Assembly (NCBI GenBank): GCA_037045145.1
Contig: JBAOIA010000012.1
Span: 62,001-126,000, forward strand
From: Bacteroidia bacterium
GTDB lineage: Bacteria; Bacteroidota; Bacteroidia; AKYH767-A; OLB10
Direction of reading: 5' to 3'
DNA length: 64,000 bases
Positions 24,551 to 32,984 of the stretch are shown here, piece after piece (the stretch's first letter is position 1; every line of letters begins with the position of its first letter). The notes under the pieces are model-generated. The model saw only the letters and a list, made by a program, of their open reading frames with translations. It was not told the DNA's origin and did no database searches. The translations under genes and the position numbers were made by a program.

Positions 24551-24904
24551 ATGTCTTCAATAAAAATAAAGCGGATTTATGAAGCACCGGATAAAACTGA
24601 TGGTTATAGAATGTTAATTGACAGACTTTGGCCCAGAGGTGTAAAAAAGGAAAATGCAGCCATTGATGAATGGAATAAAGATATTGCACCGTCAGCAGAG
24701 CTAAGAGAATGGTTTGGTCACGACCCAAAAAAATTCAAAGAATTTGTAGCGCGATATTCTAAAGAACTTCACAATAAAAAAGATATACTAAAACAAATAG
24801 CTGAAATTGCAAAAAAGCAAAATCTTACTTTACTTTACGGAGCAAAAGATACCGAGCACAATCAAGCTGTGGTTTTGCAGAAAGCACTAAGCAAATTATT
24901 ATGA
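24551..24904 (+). CDS. DUF488 family protein
   Basis: A 117-residue protein starting at the ATG at 24551 ('MSSIKIKRIYEAPDKTDGYR'), which matches the usual N-terminus. An in-frame GTG at 24461 would add a hydrophobic 30-residue lead and overlap the SCO stop; I judge it less likely. The motif 'RMLIDRLWPRG' and 'WFGHDPKKF...F..RY..EL' are diagnostic of DUF488 (YeaO-like). The biochemical role is unknown; YeaO-like members occur near heme and stress genes. Its stop overlaps the next ATG by 4 bases (ATGA). Confidence 0.82.
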   Translation: MSSIKIKRIYEAPDKTDGYRMLIDRLWPRGVKKENAAIDEWNKDIAPSAELREWFGHDPKKFKEFVARYSKELHNKKDILKQIAEIAKKQNLTLLYGAKDTEHNQAVVLQKALSKLL

Positions 24905-25368
24905 GCACCAAACCAATAAAACGACATGAGGCAATACAGTCTATAAGCAGAGAGCATTATCAAGGATTACTTTTCGGTTCTAAAATCAGAATGGGCATTA
25001 AAAAGCAAATTGATCCTTACCGTATGGCAAAATATGCTGTTTGGTTTTATAATGAACATCTCATTCCGCACTTTGAAATAGAAGAAAAATATTTGTTTCC
25101 TGTTATGGACTCCGGTAATGAGATGATTCAAAGAGTAATTAAAGAACATCGTTTGCTTGCTGACTTGTGCAACTCTGAAACAAAGCTTTCAACAAACACC
25201 AACCTTGAGTTACTCGAAAAAACATTAGAAGCTCACATTCGATTTGAAGAGAGAGTACTCTTTAAAGAAATTGAAGCCATTGCAACATCTGAGCAATTTG
25301 ATATGATAAATAAACACCATAAAGAAGAAAAATTTATTGACAATTTAACAGACCCTTTCTGGAAATAA
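24901..25368 (+). CDS. Hemerythrin HHE-domain protein
   Basis: A 155-residue four-helix protein with the spaced His/Glu ligands of the hemerythrin-like family: 'SREHYQGL', 'NEHLIPHFEIEEKYLFP', 'IKEHRLL', 'EAHIRFEERVLF' and 'NKHHKEE'. Such proteins carry a non-heme diiron site and bind O2 or NO, or repair iron centres after nitrosative stress (YtfE-like). The ATGA overlap with the DUF488 gene puts it in the same operon as the heme-copper genes, and that supports a role in NO or O2 handling. Cys residues typical of YtfE are not seen at its N-terminus. Confidence 0.85.
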   Translation: MSTKPIKRHEAIQSISREHYQGLLFGSKIRMGIKKQIDPYRMAKYAVWFYNEHLIPHFEIEEKYLFPVMDSGNEMIQRVIKEHRLLADLCNSETKLSTNTNLELLEKTLEAHIRFEERVLFKEIEAIATSEQFDMINKHHKEEKFIDNLTDPFWK

Positions 25369-25386
25369 CCCCTTCTAATAAATTCA

Positions 25387-25827
25387 ATGAACAACAAGAT
25401 ACTCTTAAACCTACAAACAGAAAGTATTTTATCTGCCAGAAATACGCGCCCAACAAGTATGCGAATTTTAGTTTACAATTTCCTCGTAAAGCAAACTGCT
25501 GCATTATCTATAACAGAGATTGAGAAACATTTTCAATATGCCGACAGAATTACAATCTATCGTACTTTAAAAACATTTGAAGAGAAAGGAATAATCCACA
25601 GGATTCAGGAAGATAATATTACAAAATACACTTTATGTGGCTCTGCCTGCTCAGAAAATACGCACTACGACCAACATCTTCACTTTTACTGTAAAGTTTG
25701 CAAACAGACAACATGTAAAACCGATATTGCCATTCCTCAAAGTAATATTACTGGATTTAAAATTGACGATATCACATTTTTTGCACGAGGCATTTGTGAA
25801 AAATGCATTAAACAAACTTTGCAATAG
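25387..25827 (+). CDS. Fur-family transcriptional regulator
   Basis: A 146-residue regulator. An N-terminal winged helix ('LSITEIEKHFQYADRITIYRTLKTFEEKGIIHRI', recognition part 'ADRITIYRTL') is followed by a metal-binding dimerisation domain with 'HYDQHLHFYCKVC' and 'GICEKC', two CxxC pairs that form the structural zinc site. It could be a Fur, Zur or PerR relative; the metal sensed is not clear. It begins 18 bases after the hemerythrin gene and 47 bases before the metal-exporting ATPase gene, which it may control. Confidence 0.85.
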   Translation: MNNKILLNLQTESILSARNTRPTSMRILVYNFLVKQTAALSITEIEKHFQYADRITIYRTLKTFEEKGIIHRIQEDNITKYTLCGSACSENTHYDQHLHFYCKVCKQTTCKTDIAIPQSNITGFKIDDITFFARGICEKCIKQTLQ

Positions 25828-25847
25828 CATTGCATTGGCATCTGCCA

Positions 25848-25855
25848 TAATTTTG
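25848..25855 (+). promoter_or_regulatory. Putative -7 element before the metal ATPase gene
   Basis: TAATTTTG fits TAnnTTTG and lies 19 bases before the ATG at 25875, between the Fur-type regulator and the ATPase. No TTTG element at normal spacing was found (a TTTG at 25818-25821 is 26 bases away). Confidence 0.3.
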
Positions 25856-25874
25856 TATTTAGAAAATTTATGGC

Positions 25875-27884
25875 ATGAAGCACAAGCACCTTTACAACTT
25901 TGAGGGCAAACAACTTTGCTGTACTCCGGAAGTCAACATTAATAAGAATGCCGGTAACATTGATTTGAAAGATTCAAATCACGATCATTCTCTTCATAAC
26001 CATGACCATGCAAATCATGAGTCAAGCTTGTTTTCAAAGTGGCTGCCGGGATTAATTTCCTTAGTACTTCTACTTGCAGGTTTGCATTTTGATTATTGGA
26101 ATACTTTTTCCTGGTTTAACGGATGGATTCGCTTAGTTTGGTACATCATAGCTTATGTCTCCGTAGGATTTCCGGTAATAAAGGAGGCCTGTTGGGGACT
26201 TATAAAAGGAAAAATCTTCTCAGAGTTTTTTCTTATGACAATTGCTACCCTTGGTGCATTTGCTATAAAGCAATATCCCGAAGGTGTTGCAGTGATGTTA
26301 TTTTATGCTATTGGCGAATTGTTTCAGACATTGGCAACAAACAGGGCTAAATCAGATATTAAAACTTTACTCGACCAACGTCCTGATATTACAACTGTTT
26401 TCAAGAACAACAATGCCGTTGAAATGGCTGCAAGTGAAGTTGCTGTTGATGAAATTATTCTTTTAAAGCCCGGAGAAAAAGCAGCACTTGATGGTATTTT
26501 ATTGTCTGAAAAAGGAACATTTAACACAGCGGCATTAACAGGTGAGAGTATGCCAAATGCAAAAGTTAAAGGAGATGCAGTTCTTGCCGGAATGATTAAC
26601 CTGAATACTGTTGTACAAATTAAAGTAACAGCCGCCTATGAAGATAGCAAACTGAATAAAATGATTGTGCTAATTCAAAATGCAGCTGCACAGAAAGCCC
26701 CTACAGAATTATTCATCAGAAAGTTTGCAAGAGTTTATACTCCAATTGTTGTAGGGCTTGCTATTGCCATCACTTTTTTGCCTTACTTTTTTGCGCATGA
26801 TTATATTTTTCGAGACTGGTTTTATAAAGCTTTAATATTTTTAGTCATCTCCTGTCCTTGTGCATTGGTCATCAGTATTCCTTTGGGTTATTTTGGAGGT
26901 ATAGGTGCTGCAGGCAGGCATGGCATATTGGTGAAGGGAAGCAACTTTTTAGATCTTCTAGCCTCTGTCAGTCAGGTTGTGCTTGACAAAACAGGAACAA
27001 TTACTGAAGGTGTTTTTAAAGTGCTGGATGTAAAAATTTTATTTGAGAAAGACAGGGATTTTATTTTGCAAATGGTCAATGCATTGGAGTCACATAGTAC
27101 ACATCCTATTGCTGCAACAATCCATAACTATATCGGAAATACTACAACAATTGATTTGGAACAGGTAGAAGAAATTTCAGGGTATGGTATGAAAGGATTA
27201 GTTAACGGCAAACAATTGTTAGTAGGAAATTTCAAACTACTATCACTGCATAACGTTGCATTTGATATTGAACATGCTTCTATAATGAATACTGTTATAG
27301 CAATTGCCTTTGATGGAAAATTTATAGGCTACATAACCATTTCAGACAACATTAAGCCATTTGCAGCAGTTGCCATACAAAAATTAAAGCAGATGAATGT
27401 TGATGTGACTATGTTGAGTGGTGACAAATCAACCGTTGTAGATTCAGTTGCTGCACTAACCGGAATTTCTCATGCCTATGGTGAATTACTACCTGAGGCT
27501 AAAGTTGAAAAAATAAAAACTTTTATCAATAAAAAGCAAACCGTTGCTTTTGTTGGTGATGGTGTTAATGATGCTCCTGCCATTGCCATCAGTCATGTTG
27601 GCATAGCGATGGGAGGATTAGGAAGTGATGCTGCCATTGAAGTTGCCGATGTTGTGATTCAGGACGATAATCCTGCTAAAATTCCATTAGCGATAAAAAT
27701 TGGAAAACAAACCAAAAAAATTGTCTGGCAAAATATCACGTTGGCCTTTGCCATTAAAGCCATGGTGTTATTGTTAGGTGCCGGTGGTATTGCTACCATG
27801 TGGGAAGCTGTTTTTGCTGATGTAGGTGTGGCCTTATTAGCTATCTTAAATGCAACGCGACTTTTGCATTTTAAATTTAAATGA
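25875..27884 (+). CDS. P1B-type heavy-metal ATPase (Zn/Cd/Co-type)
   Basis: A 669-residue P-type ATPase. The N-terminus is not a CxxC metal-binding domain but has a CC pair (15-16) and a His/Asp-rich stretch (~35-49, 'NHDHSLHNHDHANHE'). It has the actuator 'TGES' (222-225), the membrane metal site CPC (327-329), phosphorylation motif D371-KTGT, an 'STHP' nucleotide-domain motif and 'GDGVNDAP' hinge. CPC with a His-rich tail fits zinc/cadmium exporters of subgroup P1B-2; copper cannot be excluded. The upstream Fur-family gene may regulate it. It ends the cluster; the next gene is convergent. Confidence 0.92.
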   Translation: MKHKHLYNFEGKQLCCTPEVNINKNAGNIDLKDSNHDHSLHNHDHANHESSLFSKWLPGLISLVLLLAGLHFDYWNTFSWFNGWIRLVWYIIAYVSVGFPVIKEACWGLIKGKIFSEFFLMTIATLGAFAIKQYPEGVAVMLFYAIGELFQTLATNRAKSDIKTLLDQRPDITTVFKNNNAVEMAASEVAVDEIILLKPGEKAALDGILLSEKGTFNTAALTGESMPNAKVKGDAVLAGMINLNTVVQIKVTAAYEDSKLNKMIVLIQNAAAQKAPTELFIRKFARVYTPIVVGLAIAITFLPYFFAHDYIFRDWFYKALIFLVISCPCALVISIPLGYFGGIGAAGRHGILVKGSNFLDLLASVSQVVLDKTGTITEGVFKVLDVKILFEKDRDFILQMVNALESHSTHPIAATIHNYIGNTTTIDLEQVEEISGYGMKGLVNGKQLLVGNFKLLSLHNVAFDIEHASIMNTVIAIAFDGKFIGYITISDNIKPFAAVAIQKLKQMNVDVTMLSGDKSTVVDSVAALTGISHAYGELLPEAKVEKIKTFINKKQTVAFVGDGVNDAPAIAISHVGIAMGGLGSDAAIEVADVVIQDDNPAKIPLAIKIGKQTKKIVWQNITLAFAIKAMVLLLGAGGIATMWEAVFADVGVALLAILNATRLLHFKFK

Positions 27885-27967
27885 TTTTTTGAATCATACT
27901 GGCTATTGGCGGCAACTGATTCTCGCTAAGTCTTAAAAATGCAGCAAATATATTTTTTCACTCCCCG

Positions 27968-29494
27968 CTAATACTTAAAAGATGCTACTCTCTTATCACC
28001 TTTTAAATTTGTCTCGGTATGTTTCCATTTTAACTTGCACAGGTAAATTCCCTTTGCCAAACCATCAATGTTAACTCTCTTATACTGGCTCCAAGGAGCT
28101 ACATATTCTTTTAAAACCAAATTTCCCATCACATCATATATTTCCATCTCTCCGCTTATCTTTTGTACAGCAAACTGCAATGTAAAAGTCCCATTGCTAG
28201 GATTAGGAAAGGCTCTTGCTGTTAAAGCCTCTCCTTCGGGGAAATCAGGCAGACCAACCAAGCAAGTTGTGCAAGTAGTATCACACCCTAAAAAATAATT
28301 TGGGTGATTGGGCAGCGTATTAAAATAAACTGATTGTAATTGAACACTGTGTTGGTTTACATTGCATCCCATACCAATTACATCTGGGTTGTCTATCGTG
28401 TGCATGTGTATAGTGCTATTGCCTGTAGTAATGTAAATTTTTCCATCGGGTGCAAGGGCAGACAATCCGAACAATGTGGCAAAACCATTAGGAAACCCGG
28501 GGAAAACTGATACAAATGAATCATACGTTGCAACCGTCAATTGTGATGCCGCAATATTTGTCGCTGTTAAATCAAACTGATATACATGCTGAGTATTGGA
28601 AACATATAAAGCATTAGAACCTGGTGAAATTGCCATACCCACATTATACCCATTCTCAAATGGCATAGTAACATGCACTGCATTGCTTAAAGTTGCATTG
28701 CATCTGTCAAAATCAAAAATATCCAAGCCATCATTTACATAATAGTAAGCATATTTTTTTCCGTCAGGAGAGAACCATGCTTGCCCTGCACCATCACCTC
28801 TTATAACCCCAATGTTTTGTGAGTAAGGCCCCAAAATAACAAAAGGTGTTACCAAAAACTTATAAAATTTATTGGTATTTACCCTGTGAATCATAACCCA
28901 CCAGTCTCTTCCATTCGCATGTTTGGTAGCAGCTATTTTGCCCGGATTCATAGAGTCGGTTAATAAAGAAACATTTTTACTTAAAACAGTTCCTAACCCT
29001 CCGTTTCCGCTCATGTCAATTGTTGTTACGTAAAAGTTATAAGAGATACTGTTCGGTATGGGCTGTGAATATCCATCAGCAGAATTATGAAAAAGATAAT
29101 AAAGGTTAGTGCTGTTAGGCTTAGGAATAATCAATGCCCCCTGAGGTATAGCAAAACCATCTGACGCAAAATTGGCGTAAGCTCCGGGATTAAGCCCGCT
29201 CCCATTTTGCATAGTATCATTAGTGGCATCCGCCAAATAGTAACCATTGGTGTAAAACATCATGTTACCTGATTGGTCGGAAATATTTCCATGAGTATGT
29301 CTGAAATCCATCTCAATACTATCGTATGTAAAAGTCGGTGTGCCATTATAAAAATCAATTTTCGTTTGCCCAAATGGCGTGCCCCCCCAACTTGAATATC
29401 CCATCAGCCAATTATTGTTGATGCCTTGTTGTGCAGTTATTTTCTCATTCACTAATAGTAATGAGATAAAAAGAAGAAGTTTTGTTTTGTCCAT
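27968..29494 (-). CDS. Secreted T9SS-sorted protein, WD40/beta-propeller-like
   Basis: A 508-residue protein with a signal peptide ending near 'ITAQ' (residue ~21). The body has propeller-like units ('MMFYTNGYYLAD', 'AWFSPDGKKYAYYYVNDGLDIFDFD', 'VGMAISPGSNALYVSNTQHVYQFDL', 'LSALAPDGKIYITTG'), and a Cys-rich 'CDTTCTTCLVG' precedes the C-terminal sorting domain ('FPNPSNGTFTLQF...MEIYDVMGNLVLKE...KGIYLCKL'). It is likely a surface or released protein. No catalytic motif is seen. It is convergent with the metal ATPase gene and sits downstream of the accA terminator. Confidence 0.82.
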   Translation of the reverse strand: MDKTKLLLFISLLLVNEKITAQQGINNNWLMGYSSWGGTPFGQTKIDFYNGTPTFTYDSIEMDFRHTHGNISDQSGNMMFYTNGYYLADATNDTMQNGSGLNPGAYANFASDGFAIPQGALIIPKPNSTNLYYLFHNSADGYSQPIPNSISYNFYVTTIDMSGNGGLGTVLSKNVSLLTDSMNPGKIAATKHANGRDWWVMIHRVNTNKFYKFLVTPFVILGPYSQNIGVIRGDGAGQAWFSPDGKKYAYYYVNDGLDIFDFDRCNATLSNAVHVTMPFENGYNVGMAISPGSNALYVSNTQHVYQFDLTATNIAASQLTVATYDSFVSVFPGFPNGFATLFGLSALAPDGKIYITTGNSTIHMHTIDNPDVIGMGCNVNQHSVQLQSVYFNTLPNHPNYFLGCDTTCTTCLVGLPDFPEGEALTARAFPNPSNGTFTLQFAVQKISGEMEIYDVMGNLVLKEYVAPWSQYKRVNIDGLAKGIYLCKLKWKHTETNLKGDKRVASFKY

Positions 29495-29509
29495 AATGCG
29501 GAGGTTAAA

Positions 29510-29540
29510 AAAAGAGGAATTGAAAAAAAATTCCTCTTTT
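29510..29540 (-). terminator. Terminator downstream of accA
   Basis: Perfect 12-bp inverted repeat AAAAGAGGAATT / AATTCCTCTTTT with a 7-base loop, between the accA stop (29595) and the start of the next minus-strand gene (29494). The minus-strand side ends in a T-run. Confidence 0.75.
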
Positions 29541-29594
29541 AAATATTTAACGGATAATTATCAATTTACCATTCGCGATAAAGCACCACAGGGC

Positions 29595-30557
29595 TTATGA
29601 GTCTTTACTCACCACACCCATAGCACAGAATTTGTCAATTCTATTGTTTACTCTGTCCGTTGCAGTTACTTTCAGTAAGCCGCCCAGTTGCATGTTTATC
29701 TCTTTTTTTACGGTGGCAAAAATTTCTTCGGGGTTTCTGTGGGCACCACCTGCAGGCTCTTTAATGATTCCATCAATCAGCTTTAAAGAAAGCATGTCTG
29801 TTGCCGTCAATTTCAAAGCATTGGCGGCTTTTTCTTTGTTATCCCAATTGCGCCATAAAATACTTGAACACGATTCAGGTGATATTACAGAGTACCAGGT
29901 GTTTTCAAGCATCAAAACCTTATCGCCAACACCAATTCCCAATGCACCACCAGAAGCACCTTCACCAATGATGATACAAATAACAGGCACCTTCAAAATT
30001 GACATCTCATATAGATTGCGTGCAATAGCTTCTCCCTGTCCACGTTCTTCTGCTTCAAGGCCGGGATATGCACCGGGTGTATCAATAAAAGTAACAATAG
30101 GTTTATTGAACTTTTCAGCAAGCTTCATCAAGCGCAATGCTTTACGATAACCTTCAGGATTGGGCATGCCGAAGTTTCTATATTGTCTCGACTTGGTATT
30201 GTTTCCCTTTTGCTGGCCAATAAACATAATTGTCTTTCCGTCAACAGTACCAAAACCACCAACCATAGCTTTATCGTCTTTCACATTTCTGTCGCCATGC
30301 AGTTCAATAAATGTATTGTCAGTGATTGCGTTTATATAATCTAAAGTGTAGGGCCTGTCCGGATGTCGGCTAAGCTGCACACGCTGCCATGGAGTCAGGG
30401 TTGAATAGATTTGCTTCTTGGCAACCTGAATTTTTTCTTCTATCTCAGATAAAAGATTATTTACATCAATTTTGCCTTTAGTTCCTATTTGTTTTGTCTT
30501 TTCCAACTGTTCATATAACTCTTCAATTGGTTTTTCAAAATCAAGATAATTGGACAT
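29595..30557 (-). CDS. accA: Acetyl-CoA carboxylase, carboxyltransferase subunit alpha
   Basis: A 320-residue protein, usual length. The N-terminal helices ('YLDFEKPIEELYEQLEKTK', 'PWQRVQLSRHPDRP') and the crotonase-like core ('GQQKGN', 'GMPNPEGYRKALRLM', 'FIDTPGAYPG', 'GEGASGGALGIG') are typical. It transfers the carboxyl group from biotin to acetyl-CoA, making malonyl-CoA for fatty-acid synthesis, together with AccD. It is divergent from ispE, 91 bases away; TACTTTTG at 30585-30578 may be its -7 element. Confidence 0.95.
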   Translation of the reverse strand: MSNYLDFEKPIEELYEQLEKTKQIGTKGKIDVNNLLSEIEEKIQVAKKQIYSTLTPWQRVQLSRHPDRPYTLDYINAITDNTFIELHGDRNVKDDKAMVGGFGTVDGKTIMFIGQQKGNNTKSRQYRNFGMPNPEGYRKALRLMKLAEKFNKPIVTFIDTPGAYPGLEAEERGQGEAIARNLYEMSILKVPVICIIIGEGASGGALGIGVGDKVLMLENTWYSVISPESCSSILWRNWDNKEKAANALKLTATDMLSLKLIDGIIKEPAGGAHRNPEEIFATVKKEINMQLGGLLKVTATDRVNNRIDKFCAMGVVSKDS

Positions 30558-30577
30558 GCTAATTTTGTTTGCAATGG

Positions 30578-30585
30578 CAAAAGTA
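30578..30585 (-). promoter_or_regulatory. Putative -7 promoter element of accA
   Basis: On the minus strand this reads TACTTTTG, a full match to TAnnTTTG, 20 bases before the accA ATG. No clear -33 element. Confidence 0.4.
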
Positions 30586-30631
30586 ACATTATTTGATTAT
30601 GTCTGTTGATTGTTGAAACTTGACTAAAAAT

Positions 30632-30639
30632 TATCTTTG
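30632..30639 (+). promoter_or_regulatory. Putative -7 promoter element of ispE
   Basis: TATCTTTG matches TAnnTTTG and ends 9 bases before the ispE ATG, so the message would have a leader of only a few bases. Confidence 0.4.
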
Positions 30640-30648
30640 CCGGCAATT

Positions 30649-31473
30649 ATGCTTAATTTTCCAAATGCTAAAATCAATCTGGGGTTATTTATAACCTCTC
30701 GTCTTGAAGATGGTTATCATACATTGGAAACCTTGTTCTATCCTACCAACTGGTGCGACATTTTAGAAATAACGGAGAATAAAAATTATAGCAAATCACA
30801 GCCTGAAGTCAGTTTTCATTTATCCGGATTATCGGTTGATGGTCCAACCAATCAGAACTTATGTTGCAAAGCCTATCATCTTCTTAAAGATAAATTCAAT
30901 TTGCCGCCTATACATATTTTTCTGCATAAGCAAATACCTACAGGTGCAGGACTTGGTGGTGGCTCATCTGATGGTGCACACACGCTTCTGCTTTTAAACA
31001 ATTTGTTTGGTTTAAATATTAGTCATGAAATACTATCGGAGTATGCATTAAAATTAGGCTCTGACTGTCCGTTTTTTATTTCCAACAAACCATCTTTTGC
31101 TACTTCAAAAGGTGAAATACTGAATGCTGCACCTGAAATTTTAAGAGGAAGTTTTTTAGTAATAATAAAGCCTTCAATAGCTATCTCCACAGCAATGGCC
31201 TATAGCAGGATAAAGCCTGAAATACCTGAGAGAAATATTGCAGAAATTATAGCTATGCCAAAAGGAGAATGGAGGCATTTTCTGAAAAACGATTTTGAAA
31301 AAACTATTGTTAAACAATTTCCTCAAATAGAAAAACTAAAAACAAACCTTTATCAAGCCGGGGCATATTATGCTTCTATGAGTGGCAGCGGATCTGCTGT
31401 ATTCGGGTTGTTTCAAGAAGAAGTTAAACTCTCTTTTCTGAAAAATGAACAACATCATTCAGCATGGCTTTAA
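30649..31473 (+). CDS. ispE: 4-diphosphocytidyl-2-C-methyl-D-erythritol kinase
   Basis: A 274-residue GHMP kinase of the non-mevalonate isoprenoid pathway. Catalytic Lys in 'PNAKINLGL', the ATP loop 'PTGAGLGGGSSDGA' with the catalytic Asp, and the third motif 'MSGSGSAVFGLF' are all present. The ATG at 30649 gives the normal N-terminus 'MLNFPNAKINL'; an in-frame TTG at 30637 overlaps the -7 box and is unlikely. It stands alone, divergent from accA. Confidence 0.94.
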   Translation: MLNFPNAKINLGLFITSRLEDGYHTLETLFYPTNWCDILEITENKNYSKSQPEVSFHLSGLSVDGPTNQNLCCKAYHLLKDKFNLPPIHIFLHKQIPTGAGLGGGSSDGAHTLLLLNNLFGLNISHEILSEYALKLGSDCPFFISNKPSFATSKGEILNAAPEILRGSFLVIIKPSIAISTAMAYSRIKPEIPERNIAEIIAMPKGEWRHFLKNDFEKTIVKQFPQIEKLKTNLYQAGAYYASMSGSGSAVFGLFQEEVKLSFLKNEQHHSAWL

Positions 31474-32213
31474 TTATTTTTTACGTCCCAGCATAAAGGT
31501 GCCGTAAAGATTAAAAAACACCTGCTTGTTTTTGGCAAATGCCATAATAGGAATCTTTTTGGCATAAGCATCAAGCATCACTCCCACTTCAACTGCTGTA
31601 ATTCCATCATTCATTATGTTGTATTCAAACATCACACCCGACTTTAAAAACACGCCCGGATATAGTTTCATCTCATCTAGCCCTTTTGTAAATTCTGCTT
31701 TTCCATAAATACTCTGCTTGTCATGATTTTGATTATTTGGATCGTATTTTTCAACCACACGCTGGCCATTTCCGGTGGCAAATATCAAATACACAGGTTT
31801 GGTAAGTCCTAACGATGGCCCACCGGTTGAGTTCCATCTGATTTCAAAATGTTTGCGTTCTGCCTTATCAAATAAAACACGTTCGTAACAAAAACCTCCA
31901 TGTAGAACCAATAGAGAGTTCATTTTTCCAAAAACAAAAGTCTTAGGTCGTTCAGACAAGATAGCTTACCGATTTATATTCCTTTGGATGTTTCATGCTC
32001 ACCATTTCTATCTCAAACATTCGTTTTCGGTTAACTGTCAGGTTTTTGCCTTTACGAAACATTACCTCCCCAACCGCTGCTATGCAGGGTAGCGCCAATG
32101 GAATATTCATTGGAATAACGCAATGGCAAGTCCTCTACATAATCATACCGAACGTCCTGTGCGGCTACTCCTAACGAAAGTAAAAAAAACAGTCCTGTCA
32201 GCCTTAAATACAT
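31474..32213 (-). pseudogene. Frameshifted gene for a secreted, probably outer-membrane, protein
   Basis: Only the last 161 codons (from 31959) are open in one frame, but the ORF continues upstream in two other frames. On the minus strand from ATG 32213: 'MYLRLTGLFFLLSLGVAAQD' (a signal peptide) up to '...LHSSGWGGN'; then one extra base near 32062, after which 'FRKGKNLTVNRKRMFEIEMV' continues to '...EYKSVSYL'; then another extra base near 31963, after which 'SERPKTFVFGKMNSLLVLHG' runs to the stop. The three pieces join without gap or overlap into a ~245-residue protein of a kind common in Bacteroidota. Both changes look like single-base insertions. It is either a recent pseudogene or carries assembly errors. 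Its function is unknown. Confidence 0.75.
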
Positions 32214-32310
32214 TGAGCAAATCTAAAGTATTTTTACTTCAGTCAGTTGTTTCAAAATTTTCATTCAATTTAATTTTTTGCACAAGACATTTACATTTCT
32301 TTCAAAAATT

Positions 32311-32318
32311 TAACTTTG
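32311..32318 (+). promoter_or_regulatory. Putative -7 promoter element of the DUF721 gene
   Basis: TAACTTTG matches TAnnTTTG and ends 4 bases before the ATG at 32323, predicting a leaderless or nearly leaderless message. Confidence 0.4.
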
Positions 32319-32322
32319 TGAC

Positions 32323-32616
32323 ATGTTCAGAAAAACAAATGAGGAAAGTCTTAAAGAAGTTATTGAGCAACTGTTGGACACCTACAAATTGCGTGATAGA
32401 ATCAATCAGGTAAAGCTGCAACAAAGTTGGGATGAAATTATGGGCGAGATGATCAGAAAACGAACAGAAAAGTTATTTCTTAAAGATCACACATTATATA
32501 TTTATCTCAATTCTGCACCCTTAAAAGAAGAACTCAGTTATGGTCGCGAAAAAATAATGAGAATGCTCAACACTGCCCTCGAAGGTGATTTTATTAAAGA
32601 GGTTGTTATCAGATAG
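32323..32616 (+). CDS. DUF721 (DciA-like) protein
   Basis: A 97-residue basic protein matching the DUF721 domain: 'LKEVIEQLLDTYKLRDRINQVKLQQSWDEIMG' and 'LFLKDHTLYIYLNSAPLKEELSYGREKIMRML', with the conserved Trp and the beta-strand before the last helices. DciA proteins load the replicative helicase DnaB in bacteria without DnaC, but the short Bacteroidota members have no proven role. It is monocistronic: the terminator hairpin at 32773-32803 and a minus-strand tRNA follow. Confidence 0.82.
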   Translation: MFRKTNEESLKEVIEQLLDTYKLRDRINQVKLQQSWDEIMGEMIRKRTEKLFLKDHTLYIYLNSAPLKEELSYGREKIMRMLNTALEGDFIKEVVIR

Positions 32617-32772
32617 GAAAAGACTTTAATTCAAGTCAGATACTGCAAAGTTTGTTATAATCTAATAACACAAATAGCTCAAAGACTATTTCTTGTACCA
32701 TTAAAACAGCTTGTTGACGTACGCATATAGTGTGGCTTGTAGAAAACGACTGTTTGGGCTACATTAAAAGCG

Positions 32773-32803
32773 AAGACCACCAATGAGTTACAAAGGTGGT
32801 CTT
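32773..32803. terminator. Bidirectional terminator between DUF721 and tRNA-Lys genes
   Basis: Perfect 9-bp inverted repeat AAGACCACC / GGTGGTCTT with a 13-base loop, followed by T-rich DNA on the plus strand and preceded by A-rich DNA for the minus strand. It lies 20 bases past the 3' end of the tRNA. The 156 bases between 32617 and 32772 hold nothing I recognise. Confidence 0.65.
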
Positions 32804-32822
32804 TAAATAAATCGTTTTTAAG

Positions 32823-32895
32823 TGATCCCGCTGGGGCTCGAACCCAGGACCCCTACATTAAAAGTGTAATGCTCTACCAGCTGAGCTACGGAATC
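32823..32895 (-). tRNA. tRNA-Lys (anticodon TTT)
   Basis: The minus strand folds into a full cloverleaf of 73 nt: acceptor GATTCCG/CGGGATC (one G-U), D stem GCTC/GAGC, anticodon stem TTACA/TGTAG with loop CTTTTAA, T stem CTGGG/CCCAG with loop TTCGAGC, and discriminator A. CCA is not encoded. The anticodon TTT gives lysine. Confidence 0.96.
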
Positions 32896-32984
32896 GGGAT
32901 TTTTAATAACGAGGGCGCAAAAGTATTGTTATCCGTTTTAATTAACAAAAGATTTTTGCTTTTTTATTAACAATAAGCAGCTTT

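Noticed and set aside
27881..27897. ATGATT/AATCAT hairpin after the metal ATPase as a terminator
   Set aside because: Only six A/T-rich pairs, including the stop codon; too weak to call.
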